The translations under genes and the position numbers were made by a program. Positions 1 through 8,763 of a DNA stretch of 64,000 nucleotides are shown one piece after another. The stretch covers positions 248,001-312,000 of the forward strand of contig JAGNKU010000004.1 in NCBI GenBank assembly GCA_017999985.1, read 5' to 3'. The stretch comes from Phycisphaerae bacterium (lineage in GTDB: Bacteria; Planctomycetota; Phycisphaerae; UBA1845; Fen-1342). Within the stretch, counting starts at the first letter, position 1. Every line of letters begins with the position of its first letter. Below the pieces are notes generated by a model. It searched no databases. It was not told the DNA's origin and saw only the letters and a program-made list of their open reading frames with translations.

Positions 1-1210
1 CCAGGCCCTTGTAGATCGCGACCGCGTGGGCGCGGCAGGTTTCATAGCCGCACGCCCCGCAGTTCAACTCGTCCTCGGGCTCGAGCTTGCCCATACGGGC
101 CATGATCTCCGCCAGCTCGCCCTCGGACGGAATTGCGATCCGCTGATCGTGCGGCGTGAAGGTCCGGCGGAGGTTCAGGTCACTCAGAATCGACCAGTGC
201 TCGTGCCAGCGCTCGCGGTCCACGTCCGCCATGCGCTGCTGCGCATAGCGCCCGACCTGCGATCGGCGGCTGAAGAGCGGGGCGGCGCTGCTGGTGCCCG
301 GGCCCATGATGCACCCGTTGCAGCAGAGCACTTCCAGCAGCCGGGCTTCCAGGTCGCCCCCCTCAAATTCCTTAATCGCCTCGACGAACTCGCTGCGGCC
401 GTCGGCCGCGACCACGTCGCCCGTCAGCAGGTCCTCCGGCAACTGCGCCGCCTGCAGGATCCCGCGGCTGATGGGAAACAGGACCCCCACGCCGGCATGG
501 GGCGGGTTGAAATCGCTGGGCGTGACCGATTCGGGCTTGAGCGCGTGGTGGCGCAGCATCTCGCGCAGCTCGATGAACGTCAGCACCGCGTCCACTTCGC
601 CGGCAATCGGCGCGCTGTGCGCCTCGCCCTTCTTGGCGATGCACGGGCCGATGAACACGATCCGCAGGTCGTCACCGTAGAGCCGCCGCAGGGCCCGCGC
701 CGTCGCGACCATGGGCGAGACGATCGGCGCGAGCATGGGCACCAAGTCCGGGTGATAGCGCTCGACATAGCCGATGATGGCCGGGCAGGTCGTGGCGATG
801 AAGCGCTTGCCCTTGGCCTCGCGCAACAGGCGCTGGTACTCGGCGGCCACCAGATCGGCCCCGAAGCCGACCTCGTTGACCAGCTCGAAGCCGAGCGCCC
901 GCACCATCCCGACGAGAAACTCGTAGCCGATCTCGCTGAACTCCGCCGGGAAGCTCGGGGCGATGATCGCGGCCACCCGGGCGTCCGATTGCAGCAGCTT
1001 CTCGACGAGCTCGATCTCGTCCAGGACTTTCTTGGCCTGCTGGCTGCACACACGCACGCAGTTGCCACAGCCGATGCAGCGGTCGACCAGCACCTCGGCC
1101 TGGCCGTTGGCGATGCGGATCGCCTTCGCGGGACATTCGCGCACGCAGGTGTAGCAGAGCCGGCAGCGCTCCTTGATCGTCGTGACCAGCGGTGCACTCG
1201 GGGGATCCAT
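1..1210 (-). CDS. [FeFe]-hydrogenase-like H-cluster protein, HsfB/sensory type (partial, runs off the window)
   Basis: About 403 codons are visible from an ATG at 1210; the 3' end lies outside the window. The N-terminus has two [4Fe-4S] motifs (CRLCYTCVRECP and CIGCGNCVRVC), followed by a hydrogenase large-subunit domain. The three H-cluster loops are recognisable but divergent: TTCPAII, GPCIAKKGE and CCNGCIMGPG, so the four expected cluster cysteines are kept. Near the window edge comes a further Fe-S motif (CGACGYETC) like the small domain that precedes PAS or phosphatase modules in HsfB-type proteins. The gene lies 89 bp downstream of hndD in the same direction, so it is probably the last visible gene of the rex-hnd operon. 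A sensory or regulatory role is inferred from the family, because the output domain is not visible. Confidence 0.85.
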   Translation of the reverse strand, partial: MDPPSAPLVTTIKERCRLCYTCVRECPAKAIRIANGQAEVLVDRCIGCGNCVRVCSQQAKKVLDEIELVEKLLQSDARVAAIIAPSFPAEFSEIGYEFLVGMVRALGFELVNEVGFGADLVAAEYQRLLREAKGKRFIATTCPAIIGYVERYHPDLVPMLAPIVSPMVATARALRRLYGDDLRIVFIGPCIAKKGEAHSAPIAGEVDAVLTFIELREMLRHHALKPESVTPSDFNPPHAGVGVLFPISRGILQAAQLPEDLLTGDVVAADGRSEFVEAIKEFEGGDLEARLLEVLCCNGCIMGPGTSSAAPLFSRRSQVGRYAQQRMADVDRERWHEHWSILSDLNLRRTFTPHDQRIAIPSEGELAEIMARMGKLEPEDELNCGACGYETCRAHAVAIYKGL

Positions 1211-1299
1211 CGGACTCCTTCAGCGAGCCGGAAGACCGGCGGGCAGGCTGGCCGCAGCGCCGGGTGCGCGGCCCGGCGCCACCCTACATGCCAAACCCA

Positions 1300-3033
1300 T
1301 CATCGCACAACCTCGCGTACATGATAATGCGTGTGCAGCAATTCGTGGCTCTTTTCACCGAGCGGCGCGCCCAGGAATTCCTCGTACAGCCGCTGGACAG
1401 ACCGGTTGCCGTGGGCCGTCCGGACCGGCGCGTCCCGGTCGATCCTGTACAGCGCCTCCATGCGGGCCCGAACCTTGGCTGGGTTGGTCCCGATCGGTTG
1501 CCCGCCGCCCGCGATGCACCCGCCCGGGCAGGTCATCACTTCGACAAAATGCAGGTTGTGCCGGTCGGCGCGAATCTGGTCAAGCAGGCGGCCGGCGTTG
1601 GCCAGCCCGCTCACCACGGCGACATTCACGTCCAGGTCGCCGATGCGAACCGTCGCCTGTTTCACACCGTCCAGCCCGCGCACCGCCTTCAACTTCAGGT
1701 CCGGCAGTTCCGCGCCCGTCAGCATGAAGTGCGCCGTCCGGACCGCCGCCTCCATCACGCCGCCGGTCGCGCCGAACAGCTTGCCGGCCGAGCTGCGCTC
1801 GCCGAACGGCGTGTCGGCGGTCTCCGGGGCGAGTCGCTCGATGTCCAAGCTGCGCAGACGGATGATGCGGGCCAGCTCGCGCGTGGTGAGCACGGCGTCG
1901 ATGTCGGGCAGCCCGTCGCGGCCCAGCTCGACGCGCCCAGCCTCGAACTTCTTGGCCGTGCAGGGCATCACCGCCACGCTGAAGATCCTGGTCGGGTCGA
2001 GGCCTTCGCGCTCGGCATAAAAGCTCTTGATCAGCGCCCCCAGCATCTGCTGCGGGCTCTTGCAGCTCGACAGGTTGCCGACGAAGTCCGGGTGGAACTC
2101 CTCGACGTACTTGATCCAGCCCGGCGAGCAGCTCGTCAGGAGGGGCAGCCGGCCGCCGGTCCTGATCCGGTGCGCCAGCTCGGAGGCCTCTTCCATCACG
2201 GTCAGGTCGGCGCTGAAGGAGGTTTCAAAGACGCGCTCGAAGCCCAGCCGGCGCAGCGCGGCGGTCATCTTGCCGCACACGTCGGTGCCGGGCTTGAGGC
2301 CGAACTCCTCGGCCAGCGTGACCGACACCGCCGGGGCGTGCTGCACGACCACGTGGATGTCCGGGTGGTTGAGGGCGTCGAGCACCTCCTTGATGTGGCT
2401 CTGCTCGGTCAGGGCGCCGGTCGGGCACGCCAGGATGCACTGGCCGCAGTTGATGCAGCTCGAGACGTTGAGCCCCTGGTCGAAGGCGGTGCCGACGTGG
2501 GCGTGGCTGCCGCGCTTGAGGAAGTCGATGGCGGCGACGCCCTGGATTTCCTCGCACACCCGCACGCACTTGCCGCACAGGATGCACTTGGCGGGGTCGC
2601 GCACGATGGACGCGCTGGACATGTCGGCGTGGTACTGGCGGTGGTTGCCGAAGTAGCGCCGCTGGCGCACGCCTAGCTCGGCCGCGAGGCTCTGGAGCTG
2701 GCAGTTGTTGTTGCGCACGCAGTACAGGCAGTCATCCGGATGGTTCGCGAGCAGCAGCTCGACAATGGTCTTCCGCGCCCGCACGGCGCGCGGCGAGTGC
2801 GTCTGGACCTTCATGCCGGGCGCGACCGGGAACGCACAGCTAGGGACGAGATTGCGCTGCCCCTCGACCTCGACGACGCACAGCCGGCACGCGCCCGTGG
2901 GCGTCAGATGCTCGAGGTTGCACAGGGTGGGCACGTTGATGCCGGCGCGGCGCATCGCCGTCAGCAGCGACTCGCCGGGCTCGGCCTGGATGGGACGATT
3001 ATTGACTTCAAGTGTAATCACGACTTGCTCCAC
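1300..3033 (-). CDS. hndD: NAD(P)-linked [FeFe] hydrogenase catalytic subunit (HndD/HydA type)
   Basis: 577 aa. The order is: a [2Fe-2S] ferredoxin domain (C38, C49, C52, C66), a His-ligated [4Fe-4S] motif (H98, C102, C105, C111), two [4Fe-4S] motifs (C150-C160 and C193-C203), the H-cluster domain and the small-subunit tail (SHELLHTHY). H-cluster loops: L1 TSCSPGW at about 300-306, L2 MPCTAKKFE around C358, and L3 with CPGGCIAGGGQP. L1 has serine where the textbook motif has a second cysteine. From memory this serine form is common in multimeric NAD-linked enzymes, but I could not align it. The protein should interconvert H2 and protons in the cytoplasm, exchanging electrons with HndC and HndA. 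The gene follows hndC with a 3-bp gap. No HydE/F/G maturases are in the window. Confidence 0.95.
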   Translation of the reverse strand: MEQVVITLEVNNRPIQAEPGESLLTAMRRAGINVPTLCNLEHLTPTGACRLCVVEVEGQRNLVPSCAFPVAPGMKVQTHSPRAVRARKTIVELLLANHPDDCLYCVRNNNCQLQSLAAELGVRQRRYFGNHRQYHADMSSASIVRDPAKCILCGKCVRVCEEIQGVAAIDFLKRGSHAHVGTAFDQGLNVSSCINCGQCILACPTGALTEQSHIKEVLDALNHPDIHVVVQHAPAVSVTLAEEFGLKPGTDVCGKMTAALRRLGFERVFETSFSADLTVMEEASELAHRIRTGGRLPLLTSCSPGWIKYVEEFHPDFVGNLSSCKSPQQMLGALIKSFYAEREGLDPTRIFSVAVMPCTAKKFEAGRVELGRDGLPDIDAVLTTRELARIIRLRSLDIERLAPETADTPFGERSSAGKLFGATGGVMEAAVRTAHFMLTGAELPDLKLKAVRGLDGVKQATVRIGDLDVNVAVVSGLANAGRLLDQIRADRHNLHFVEVMTCPGGCIAGGGQPIGTNPAKVRARMEALYRIDRDAPVRTAHGNRSVQRLYEEFLGAPLGEKSHELLHTHYHVREVVR

Positions 3034-3036
3034 GCC

Positions 3037-5085
3037 TCATTCGGCCACGACGGCTTCCAGACGGCACGACTGCACGCACGAGCCGCAGCCGATGCACTTC
3101 TCCGCGACGATGTAGTGCGGACTCTTGGGGGCGCCCTTGATGGCGTCGGCCGGACAGTGCTTGATGCACACGCCACAACCCTTGCACTTGGCCGGATCGA
3201 TCCGGTAGTGCAGCAGCTCGGCGCACACGCCGGCCGGGCAGCGACGCTCGTAAATGTGGGCTTCGTATTCGTCGCGGAACCAGCGTAGCGTGCTCAGCAC
3301 GGGGTTGGGCGCGGACTGCCCCAGTCCACACAGGCTCGTGTCCTGGATGACGCCGGCCAGCCGGTTCAGGTACATCACGCCCTTGAAGCGCTCCAGGGCG
3401 GCATAGCCGGTCTCGTTCCGCCGCGCGCGCGTGATCGACTTGAGGATCTCGAGCATGTGCCGCGTGCCTTCGCGGCAGGGGATGCACTTGCCGCAGCTCT
3501 CGCGCTGGATGAAGTCCATGAAGAACTTCGCGACGTCGACCATGCAGTTGTCTTCGTCCATGACCACCAGGCCGCCCGAGCCCATCATCGCCCCGACGGT
3601 CTTCAGCGACTCGTAGTCGATCTGGATGTCGAGGTGCTGCTCCGGAATGCAGCCCCCCGACGGCCCGCCGATCTGCGCCGCCTTGAACGCCTTTCCGACC
3701 GGCGGCCCGCCGCCAATGTCGCAGATAATCTGCCGCATCGTCGTGCCCATCGCGACTTCGACCAGGCCGGTGCGCTGCACCTTGCCCGACAGCGCGAACA
3801 CCTTCGTGCCCTTGCTCGTCGGCGTCCCCACGGCGGCAAACGCGGCGGCGCCCATGGTGATCAGCGTCGGCAGGTTCGCCAGCGTCTCGACGTTGTTGAT
3901 CACCGTCGGCTTGCCGAACAAGCCGCTCACCGCCGGGAACGGCGGGCGCGGCCGCGGCATGCCGCGCCGACCTTCGACGCTGTTGATCAGGGCCGTCTCT
4001 TCGCCACAGACAAACGCGCCGGCGCCCTGCTTGAGCACAATCTCCAGGTTCGAGCCGCTGCCCAGGACGTTCTCGCCGATCAAGCCGTACGCCCTGGCCT
4101 GCTCGATGGCGCGCGTGAGCAACTGGATCGCCAATGGGTACTCGGCGCGGATGTACACGTACGCCTTCGTGGCGCCGATCGCGTACGCCGCGATGCCGAT
4201 GCCCTCGACCAGCCGGTGCGGATCGCCCTCGATCACGGCGCGGTCCATGAACGCGCCGGGGTCGCCTTCGTCCGCGTTGCAGATCAGGTACTTCTGGTAG
4301 CCGGGCGTGCCCAGCGCAATCCGCCACTTGCGGCCGGTCGGAAAGCCGCCGCCGCCGCGACCGCGCAGCCCGCTCTGCTCGACCGCGTCGCACAGCTCGG
4401 TGCGGGTCATGTGGTGGAGCACGTGGGCGAAGGCGCGATACCCCCCGCGCGCCAGGTACTCATCAATGCTCTGCGGATCCACCTGCCCGCAGTTCGCCAG
4501 CACCCAGCGCGTCTGCGGCCGGAAGAACGGGTGCTCATCGAGGTATGGCACATCGGGCCACGGCTGCAGCGCGGGCGGTGTGTCGTCCGCGGCCGGCGTC
4601 GGCGGGCGGAATTGCCCCAGCACTTCGTCTGCCGGGATCCGGTTGGCCAGCACCTCGTCGAGCAGCTTGGCGACCCGGTCGGCCGTCACGTGCGTGAAGC
4701 CGACGCGCGTCCGCCCGGGGAGTTGCACGTCCAGCAGTGGCTCGCCGGAGCACATCCCGATGCAACCCACCTCGACGATGTCGGCGTCAAGCTGGTGTTC
4801 AGCCACATACGTCCGCGCGGCCGCCAGAGTCTTCGCGGCCCCGGCTCCCAGACCGCAGGTACCCGCTCCAATGTAGATCGTCGGGCGCTCCACGCGGTCA
4901 CGCCGTAAGAGTGCAAGTCGCGCCGCGCGCGCCGGGTTGGTGCCATCGTGGCGACCGCCATGGCCATTGTGACCGTTGTGGCCATTGCGGCCGCACAGCA
5001 TCTCCAGCACTTCCTGCGGGCGCATGCCCGGCGCCCGCGCGGCGGCATGATCGGTTTGCGGAGCGTCGCTGTTGCTACTTATCAT
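3037..5085 (-). CDS. hndC: NADH-binding hydrogenase subunit, NuoF-like (HndC type)
   Basis: 682 aa from the ATG at 5085, which has AAGGG about 11 bp upstream; GTG 5097 and ATG 5094 are alternatives. The N-terminal part is a thioredoxin-like [2Fe-2S] domain (GTCGLGAGA, then GCIGMC). A NuoF-type core follows, with the NADH/FMN glycine-rich motif GRGGGGFPTGRKW near 242-254 and the [4Fe-4S] motif ESCGKCIPCREGT. The C-terminus holds two more ferredoxin clusters (CKGCGVCIKHCP and CIGCGSCVQSC). It should oxidise NADH or reduce NAD+ and pass electrons between flavin and the HndD clusters. An odd Asn-Gly-His repeat (NGHNGHNGHGG) lies in the first 50 residues. The start overlaps the end of hndA by 11 bp, which suggests translational coupling. 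Confidence 0.95.
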   Translation of the reverse strand: MISSNSDAPQTDHAAARAPGMRPQEVLEMLCGRNGHNGHNGHGGRHDGTNPARAARLALLRRDRVERPTIYIGAGTCGLGAGAAKTLAAARTYVAEHQLDADIVEVGCIGMCSGEPLLDVQLPGRTRVGFTHVTADRVAKLLDEVLANRIPADEVLGQFRPPTPAADDTPPALQPWPDVPYLDEHPFFRPQTRWVLANCGQVDPQSIDEYLARGGYRAFAHVLHHMTRTELCDAVEQSGLRGRGGGGFPTGRKWRIALGTPGYQKYLICNADEGDPGAFMDRAVIEGDPHRLVEGIGIAAYAIGATKAYVYIRAEYPLAIQLLTRAIEQARAYGLIGENVLGSGSNLEIVLKQGAGAFVCGEETALINSVEGRRGMPRPRPPFPAVSGLFGKPTVINNVETLANLPTLITMGAAAFAAVGTPTSKGTKVFALSGKVQRTGLVEVAMGTTMRQIICDIGGGPPVGKAFKAAQIGGPSGGCIPEQHLDIQIDYESLKTVGAMMGSGGLVVMDEDNCMVDVAKFFMDFIQRESCGKCIPCREGTRHMLEILKSITRARRNETGYAALERFKGVMYLNRLAGVIQDTSLCGLGQSAPNPVLSTLRWFRDEYEAHIYERRCPAGVCAELLHYRIDPAKCKGCGVCIKHCPADAIKGAPKSPHYIVAEKCIGCGSCVQSCRLEAVVAE

Positions 5086-5578
5086 GATTCGCATCACCCT
5101 TGCTGTACTGCTTGAGAATCTTGCGCACGCTGTCCGGGGTCACACCGGCGTGGAAATCGCCGTTGACCGTCACGACCGGTGCCAGGCCGCACGCGCCGAT
5201 GCAGGCCACGACCTCGAGACTGTGCACGCCGTCCCGCGTCGTCTGCCCCGGCTCGATCTTCAGGTTCTGTTTCACGGCCTCCAGCACGGCGGCGGAACCC
5301 TTGACATGGCACGCCGTCCCGCGGCAGACCTGGCAGTGGACCTTGCCGCGCGGCTGGAACCGGAACTGGTTGTAGAAGGTCGCGACGCCGTAGACCTTGC
5401 TCACCGGCAGGTGCAACCGGTGACCGATCTGCTCCATGGCGTCGCGCGAGAGATAGCCCATGCGATCCTGCACCGCCTGCAGGATCGGGATCAGATGCTC
5501 ACGGCGAGCATCTGGGTAATGGTCGAGTACGGCCTGCAATTCGGCACTGCCAGCGTGCCGCTCGTTCACGGCATTCAC
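5075..5578 (-). CDS. hndA: Hydrogenase [2Fe-2S] subunit, NuoE-like (HndA type)
   Basis: 167 aa. I chose GTG 5578 because a GGAGG lies 8 bp upstream, immediately after the rex stop codon; the longer open frame above it reads as out-of-frame rex sequence. The protein has the NuoE/thioredoxin-like fold signature, with cysteines in CRGTACHVKG and CIGACGLAPVV that bind one [2Fe-2S] cluster. It is the small electron-transfer partner of the HndC flavoprotein subunit. The gene lies 14 bp after rex and overlaps hndC, so rex and the hydrogenase genes form one transcription unit. Confidence 0.93.
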   Translation of the reverse strand: MNAVNERHAGSAELQAVLDHYPDARREHLIPILQAVQDRMGYLSRDAMEQIGHRLHLPVSKVYGVATFYNQFRFQPRGKVHCQVCRGTACHVKGSAAVLEAVKQNLKIEPGQTTRDGVHSLEVVACIGACGLAPVVTVNGDFHAGVTPDSVRKILKQYSKGDANHDK

Positions 5579-5592
5579 GTCTGCGCCTCCAG

Positions 5593-6213
5593 TCAACGGT
5601 CCTCGGTCCGCGCGAAATACACGACCTTCTCGAGCAGGACCGCGATATCCACATCTTCCACGTACACCTCCGGCGGCACGCGCAGCCGCACCGGAGTGAA
5701 GTTCAACAGCCCCCGCGCGCCCGCCCGCGTCAGACGTTCGGCCACGCGCTGGGCGGCGTCGGCGGGCACGGCGAGGATCGCGGTCCGTAGACTTCCGGCG
5801 CGCAAGACCGCTTCGACGTCGTTGATGGAATGGCACGGGCAGCCGTTGATGATGCGGCCGACCTTGCCCAGGTCGACGTCAAACGCCGCCACGATCGGCA
5901 GCTCCGGGTGGGCACCGCTGAAGTAGTTGAGGATGGCCCGCCCGAGCGAACCCACGCCAACGAGCGCGATACCCTCCGGCGCAGGCGGGTCGAGCACCTG
6001 GCCGACCTTCTCGATCAGGCCGGCAACGTCATAGCCCCGGGCCGGGCTGCCGGTGTAGCCGATGGTCATGAGGTCGCGACGGACAACCGCGGGCGTCACG
6101 CCTTCCAGGTTGGCGAGTTCATGGGAGTAGATGCGCGCCTTGCCGTCGGCGAGCCACGCCTTCAGGCGGCGCCGGTAAGCGATGAGTCGCTCGACCACGC
6201 GTGCCGCGATCAC
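5593..6213 (-). CDS. rex: Redox-sensing transcriptional repressor Rex
   Basis: 206 aa from GTG 6213. The N-terminal winged-helix part is recognisable (IYSHELANLEGVTPAVVRRD, then GYTGSPARGYDV), followed by a Rossmann domain (VGVGSLGRAIL) and the C-terminal helix (VEDVDIAVLLEKVVYF). Rex binds NAD+ or NADH and leaves DNA when NADH rises, which typically derepresses fermentation and hydrogenase genes. Here it is the first gene of the hydrogenase operon, and two Rex-box-like palindromes lie 90-140 bp upstream of its start. This predicts autoregulation and NADH-induced hydrogenase expression. The start context is weak, so a few residues may be wrong. Confidence 0.93.
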   Translation of the reverse strand: MIAARVVERLIAYRRRLKAWLADGKARIYSHELANLEGVTPAVVRRDLMTIGYTGSPARGYDVAGLIEKVGQVLDPPAPEGIALVGVGSLGRAILNYFSGAHPELPIVAAFDVDLGKVGRIINGCPCHSINDVEAVLRAGSLRTAILAVPADAAQRVAERLTRAGARGLLNFTPVRLRVPPEVYVEDVDIAVLLEKVVYFARTEDR

Positions 6214-6303
6214 AGGTCACCAACGCCCGCGTCGCCCGTAGCCGCGAGCCGAGACCTAGTCTTTATCGGCGTCAGGGCAATCATGATTCTTGTTCACAAT
6301 CAT

Positions 6304-6319
6304 CGTGATTTATATCACG
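6304..6319 (-). promoter_or_regulatory. Rex-type operator, site 1
   Basis: CGTGATTTATATCACG is a near-perfect palindrome containing GTGA-N6-TCAC, the core of the Rex consensus TTGTGA-N6-TCACAA. It lies about 90 bp upstream of the rex start, between rex and the second site, so repression of the rex-hnd operon is the natural inference. The rest of 6214-6538 is AT-rich next to the operators and holds no gene. Confidence 0.7.
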
Positions 6320-6336
6320 CTGTTATAACATAAACG

Positions 6337-6354
6337 CTGTGAACTATATCACAA
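6337..6354 (-). promoter_or_regulatory. Rex-type operator, site 2
   Basis: CTGTGAACTATATCACAA matches TTGTGA-N6-TCACAA at 11 of 12 fixed positions. Its centre is about 34 bp from that of site 1, roughly three helical turns, which would allow two Rex dimers on one face of the DNA. The AT-rich stretch between the sites probably holds the promoter, but I could not pick unique -35 and -10 boxes. Confidence 0.75.
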
Positions 6355-6538
6355 CATAGCATTAACCGGTCGCAGAGTCAAGTGCCGACGACCTCGCTGG
6401 ACCCAGCCAAGCGCTCGAATCTGGAAAGTACTCGTTGAAACCCTATTAATTACCAATTATTGCGTTATTATAGGACGTGACACTTATGCAGAAACCTCCC
6501 CTCCCGCCGCAGCAAATCGCACACGCCGGCCACCCGGA

Positions 6539-8626
6539 CTACTTCGCCTCGCCATCCAACGGGGCCGCGTCGCCCTTCCCCAGCAGGTAGCGATCAAACC
6601 AGGCCAGATCCCACTCGAGCTTTCCCTTCCGGTGGTCCGCAATCGCCAGCCCGTGCCCGGCACCGGGGTACACCAGCAGGATCGTCGGCACCTGCGTGTA
6701 TTCCTTCAGCCCACGATAGAGCGACCGCGAATGCGCTGCCGGCACGCGCGTGTCTTCTTCGCCGACATGGATGATCGTGGGCGTGGTGACCGCGCCGAGC
6801 TTGTACGCCGGCGAAGCCTTCATGTACGCCTCCGCGCGTTCCCACGGCAGGCCGCGCATGTAGTTAATCACGTGCCCGGGCGTGTCTTCCAGTCCCCATT
6901 GCATGAACTGGTCGACCACGCCTGCGCCGGTGCTCGCCGCCTTGAACCGCTGCGTGGCGGTGATCAGGCCATTCGTCACGAAACCGCCGTTGCTCCAGCC
7001 CATCACGCCGAGTTTGTCCGGGTCGGCGATGCCCTTGGCCACGAGCGCATCGACGCCGGAGAGAATATCCTGCAGCTCGATCTCGTTCTCATGCCCGATC
7101 AGTTGCATGAGGAACCTGTCGCCATACCCGACCGAGCCGCGGTAGTTCGGGCTGAGCAGCGCGTAACCCCGCGCTGCGAAGAGTGTGCGACCGTAAATCC
7201 AGTACCGCAAGTGGAACCAGGTTGCGTCCGTCGGACCGCCGTGCACCTCGATCACCGTTGGCAACGGCCCCTGCCCGGCCTTGTAGTCCGGCGGCAATTC
7301 CAGGATGCCCTCGACCTCCGCCCCGTCGGGCGCCTTCCACGTAAAGAGCGAGATCTGCGGCAGCTTCCAGGTATCGATTTGCGGGTTGACGTTCGTCAAC
7401 CGCACGCCCGCGGCGTCCGGCTTGCTCGGATCGAGCCAGAACACATCCGGCGTATGTTCCGTGTCGCTCATCAGGTACGCGAGCTGCCTGCTGGCGGCCG
7501 CGAACGCGAAGCGATCGACCACCACGTCGCCGGGCGTCAACATGCGCAGGTCACCCTGTCCGCCGTCGCGCACGTTGGCGATGCATTCCACGCGCTTTCG
7601 CGCCCGCTGCTGGCCGATGAAGCACAGGTCGGACGTTCCCGGCAGCCAGTGCAGCGGCCCGGCGACATGAATCTCGTCCGGCCGCTTGAGCATGCGCACA
7701 GTCACCGTCGCGCCCTTCCACTCGGCCACGAGGATTTCGCCCGGATAGCCATCGAAGTCCACCGTCCAGGCCAGCGCCTGCCCATCGGAAGACCAGGCCA
7801 GGTTCTCGAGCCAGCCGTACGGCGAAGGGGCCTGCGCACGGTACAGCGTATCCGGCAGTGTCGTGATTTCACCCGTCTTCACGTCGAAGATGTCAACGCG
7901 CGACTGGCCCTCCTTGGTGATGAGCCGGTCGTCGGGCGTGGTGATCATGGCGATCCGGCTCTCGTCGGGTGCGACGTGGAATTCGGTAATGACGCGCAGC
8001 GGCGCCACGACCTTTTCCTCGCGCCAGTTTTCGAGATTGAGCTTCCAGATCTCCGTGTACTTCACAGCCCCGTCGCCGAACTTGATGTCGCTGTACTTCT
8101 TGCGCAGGGTCTTCCATTCCTGCTCGGCCTCCTCGCCATCCTTCGTGTAGTACAGCGACCGGCCGTCCTGCGCGAGCTGGTACGCGGTAATGCCGCCCTT
8201 GACGCGCGTGATCGCGAGCGGCTCGCCGGGGTGCGTGCCAGTGACCCAGACCTGGCGGCTGCCGTCGAGCGGCGGTTGCTTCGCGCCGCGGTTGCGCTTG
8301 GTCACGAAATACAGGTGCGCACCGTCGGGGGCCCACTGCGGCGAATCGTCGTTGCCGGGCTCGAAGGTCAAGCGCGTCGGCCGCTGCGTGGCGGTCTCGA
8401 CGACCCACAGGTCGGTCGAACGCGGCGCATCGTGCTCACCCCAGCGCAGTTCGACGTACGCGACGTACTTGCCATCCGGTGACGGCGCGCAGTCGGTGAG
8501 CTGATGCACCGTGAGATAGTCGTCGACGGTGATCTCGTGCGTACGCTGCGGCGGCTGCGCCTGCCCAGCCGCCGTGACGAATGCGAGAATCGCAAGAACG
8601 AGACTGCTGTGCCAGGTGCGCCGCAT
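6539..8626 (-). CDS. Secreted S9-family peptidase (prolyl oligopeptidase / DPP-IV-like)
   Basis: 695 aa from ATG 8626, with AGGAG upstream. An N-terminal signal peptide runs to about residue 24 (ends in TAAGQA), followed by a WD40-like beta-propeller with repeated 'SPDGK', 'APDG' and 'SSDGQ' strands. The C-terminal alpha/beta-hydrolase has the nucleophile in GWSNGG (Ser545), an acid in GEEDTRVP and His658 in GAGHG. Such enzymes release di- or oligopeptides from exported proteins. The gene leads into a block of peptide transporters in the same direction, so it probably supplies their substrates. The frame stays open upstream of 8626, but that part is out-of-frame transporter sequence. Confidence 0.93.
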   Translation of the reverse strand: MRRTWHSSLVLAILAFVTAAGQAQPPQRTHEITVDDYLTVHQLTDCAPSPDGKYVAYVELRWGEHDAPRSTDLWVVETATQRPTRLTFEPGNDDSPQWAPDGAHLYFVTKRNRGAKQPPLDGSRQVWVTGTHPGEPLAITRVKGGITAYQLAQDGRSLYYTKDGEEAEQEWKTLRKKYSDIKFGDGAVKYTEIWKLNLENWREEKVVAPLRVITEFHVAPDESRIAMITTPDDRLITKEGQSRVDIFDVKTGEITTLPDTLYRAQAPSPYGWLENLAWSSDGQALAWTVDFDGYPGEILVAEWKGATVTVRMLKRPDEIHVAGPLHWLPGTSDLCFIGQQRARKRVECIANVRDGGQGDLRMLTPGDVVVDRFAFAAASRQLAYLMSDTEHTPDVFWLDPSKPDAAGVRLTNVNPQIDTWKLPQISLFTWKAPDGAEVEGILELPPDYKAGQGPLPTVIEVHGGPTDATWFHLRYWIYGRTLFAARGYALLSPNYRGSVGYGDRFLMQLIGHENEIELQDILSGVDALVAKGIADPDKLGVMGWSNGGFVTNGLITATQRFKAASTGAGVVDQFMQWGLEDTPGHVINYMRGLPWERAEAYMKASPAYKLGAVTTPTIIHVGEEDTRVPAAHSRSLYRGLKEYTQVPTILLVYPGAGHGLAIADHRKGKLEWDLAWFDRYLLGKGDAAPLDGEAK

Positions 8627-8763
8627 AGGGTGTCTCCTGAATCGGATCGTCAAATGTCCTCCACGGCCCATTTTCGACGCCCAAAGCACGTCCGGCAACC
8701 GGGCGTGGGCAGATCGCCCGCCGACCCAGGTCCGCTTGGTGCCTGAGTGTCTTGGTGGTTGGA

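Noticed and set aside
26-2676. Long plus-strand open frames opposite the hydrogenase genes.
   Set aside because: The minus strand encodes clear Fe-S proteins. The plus frames are shadows caused by high GC.
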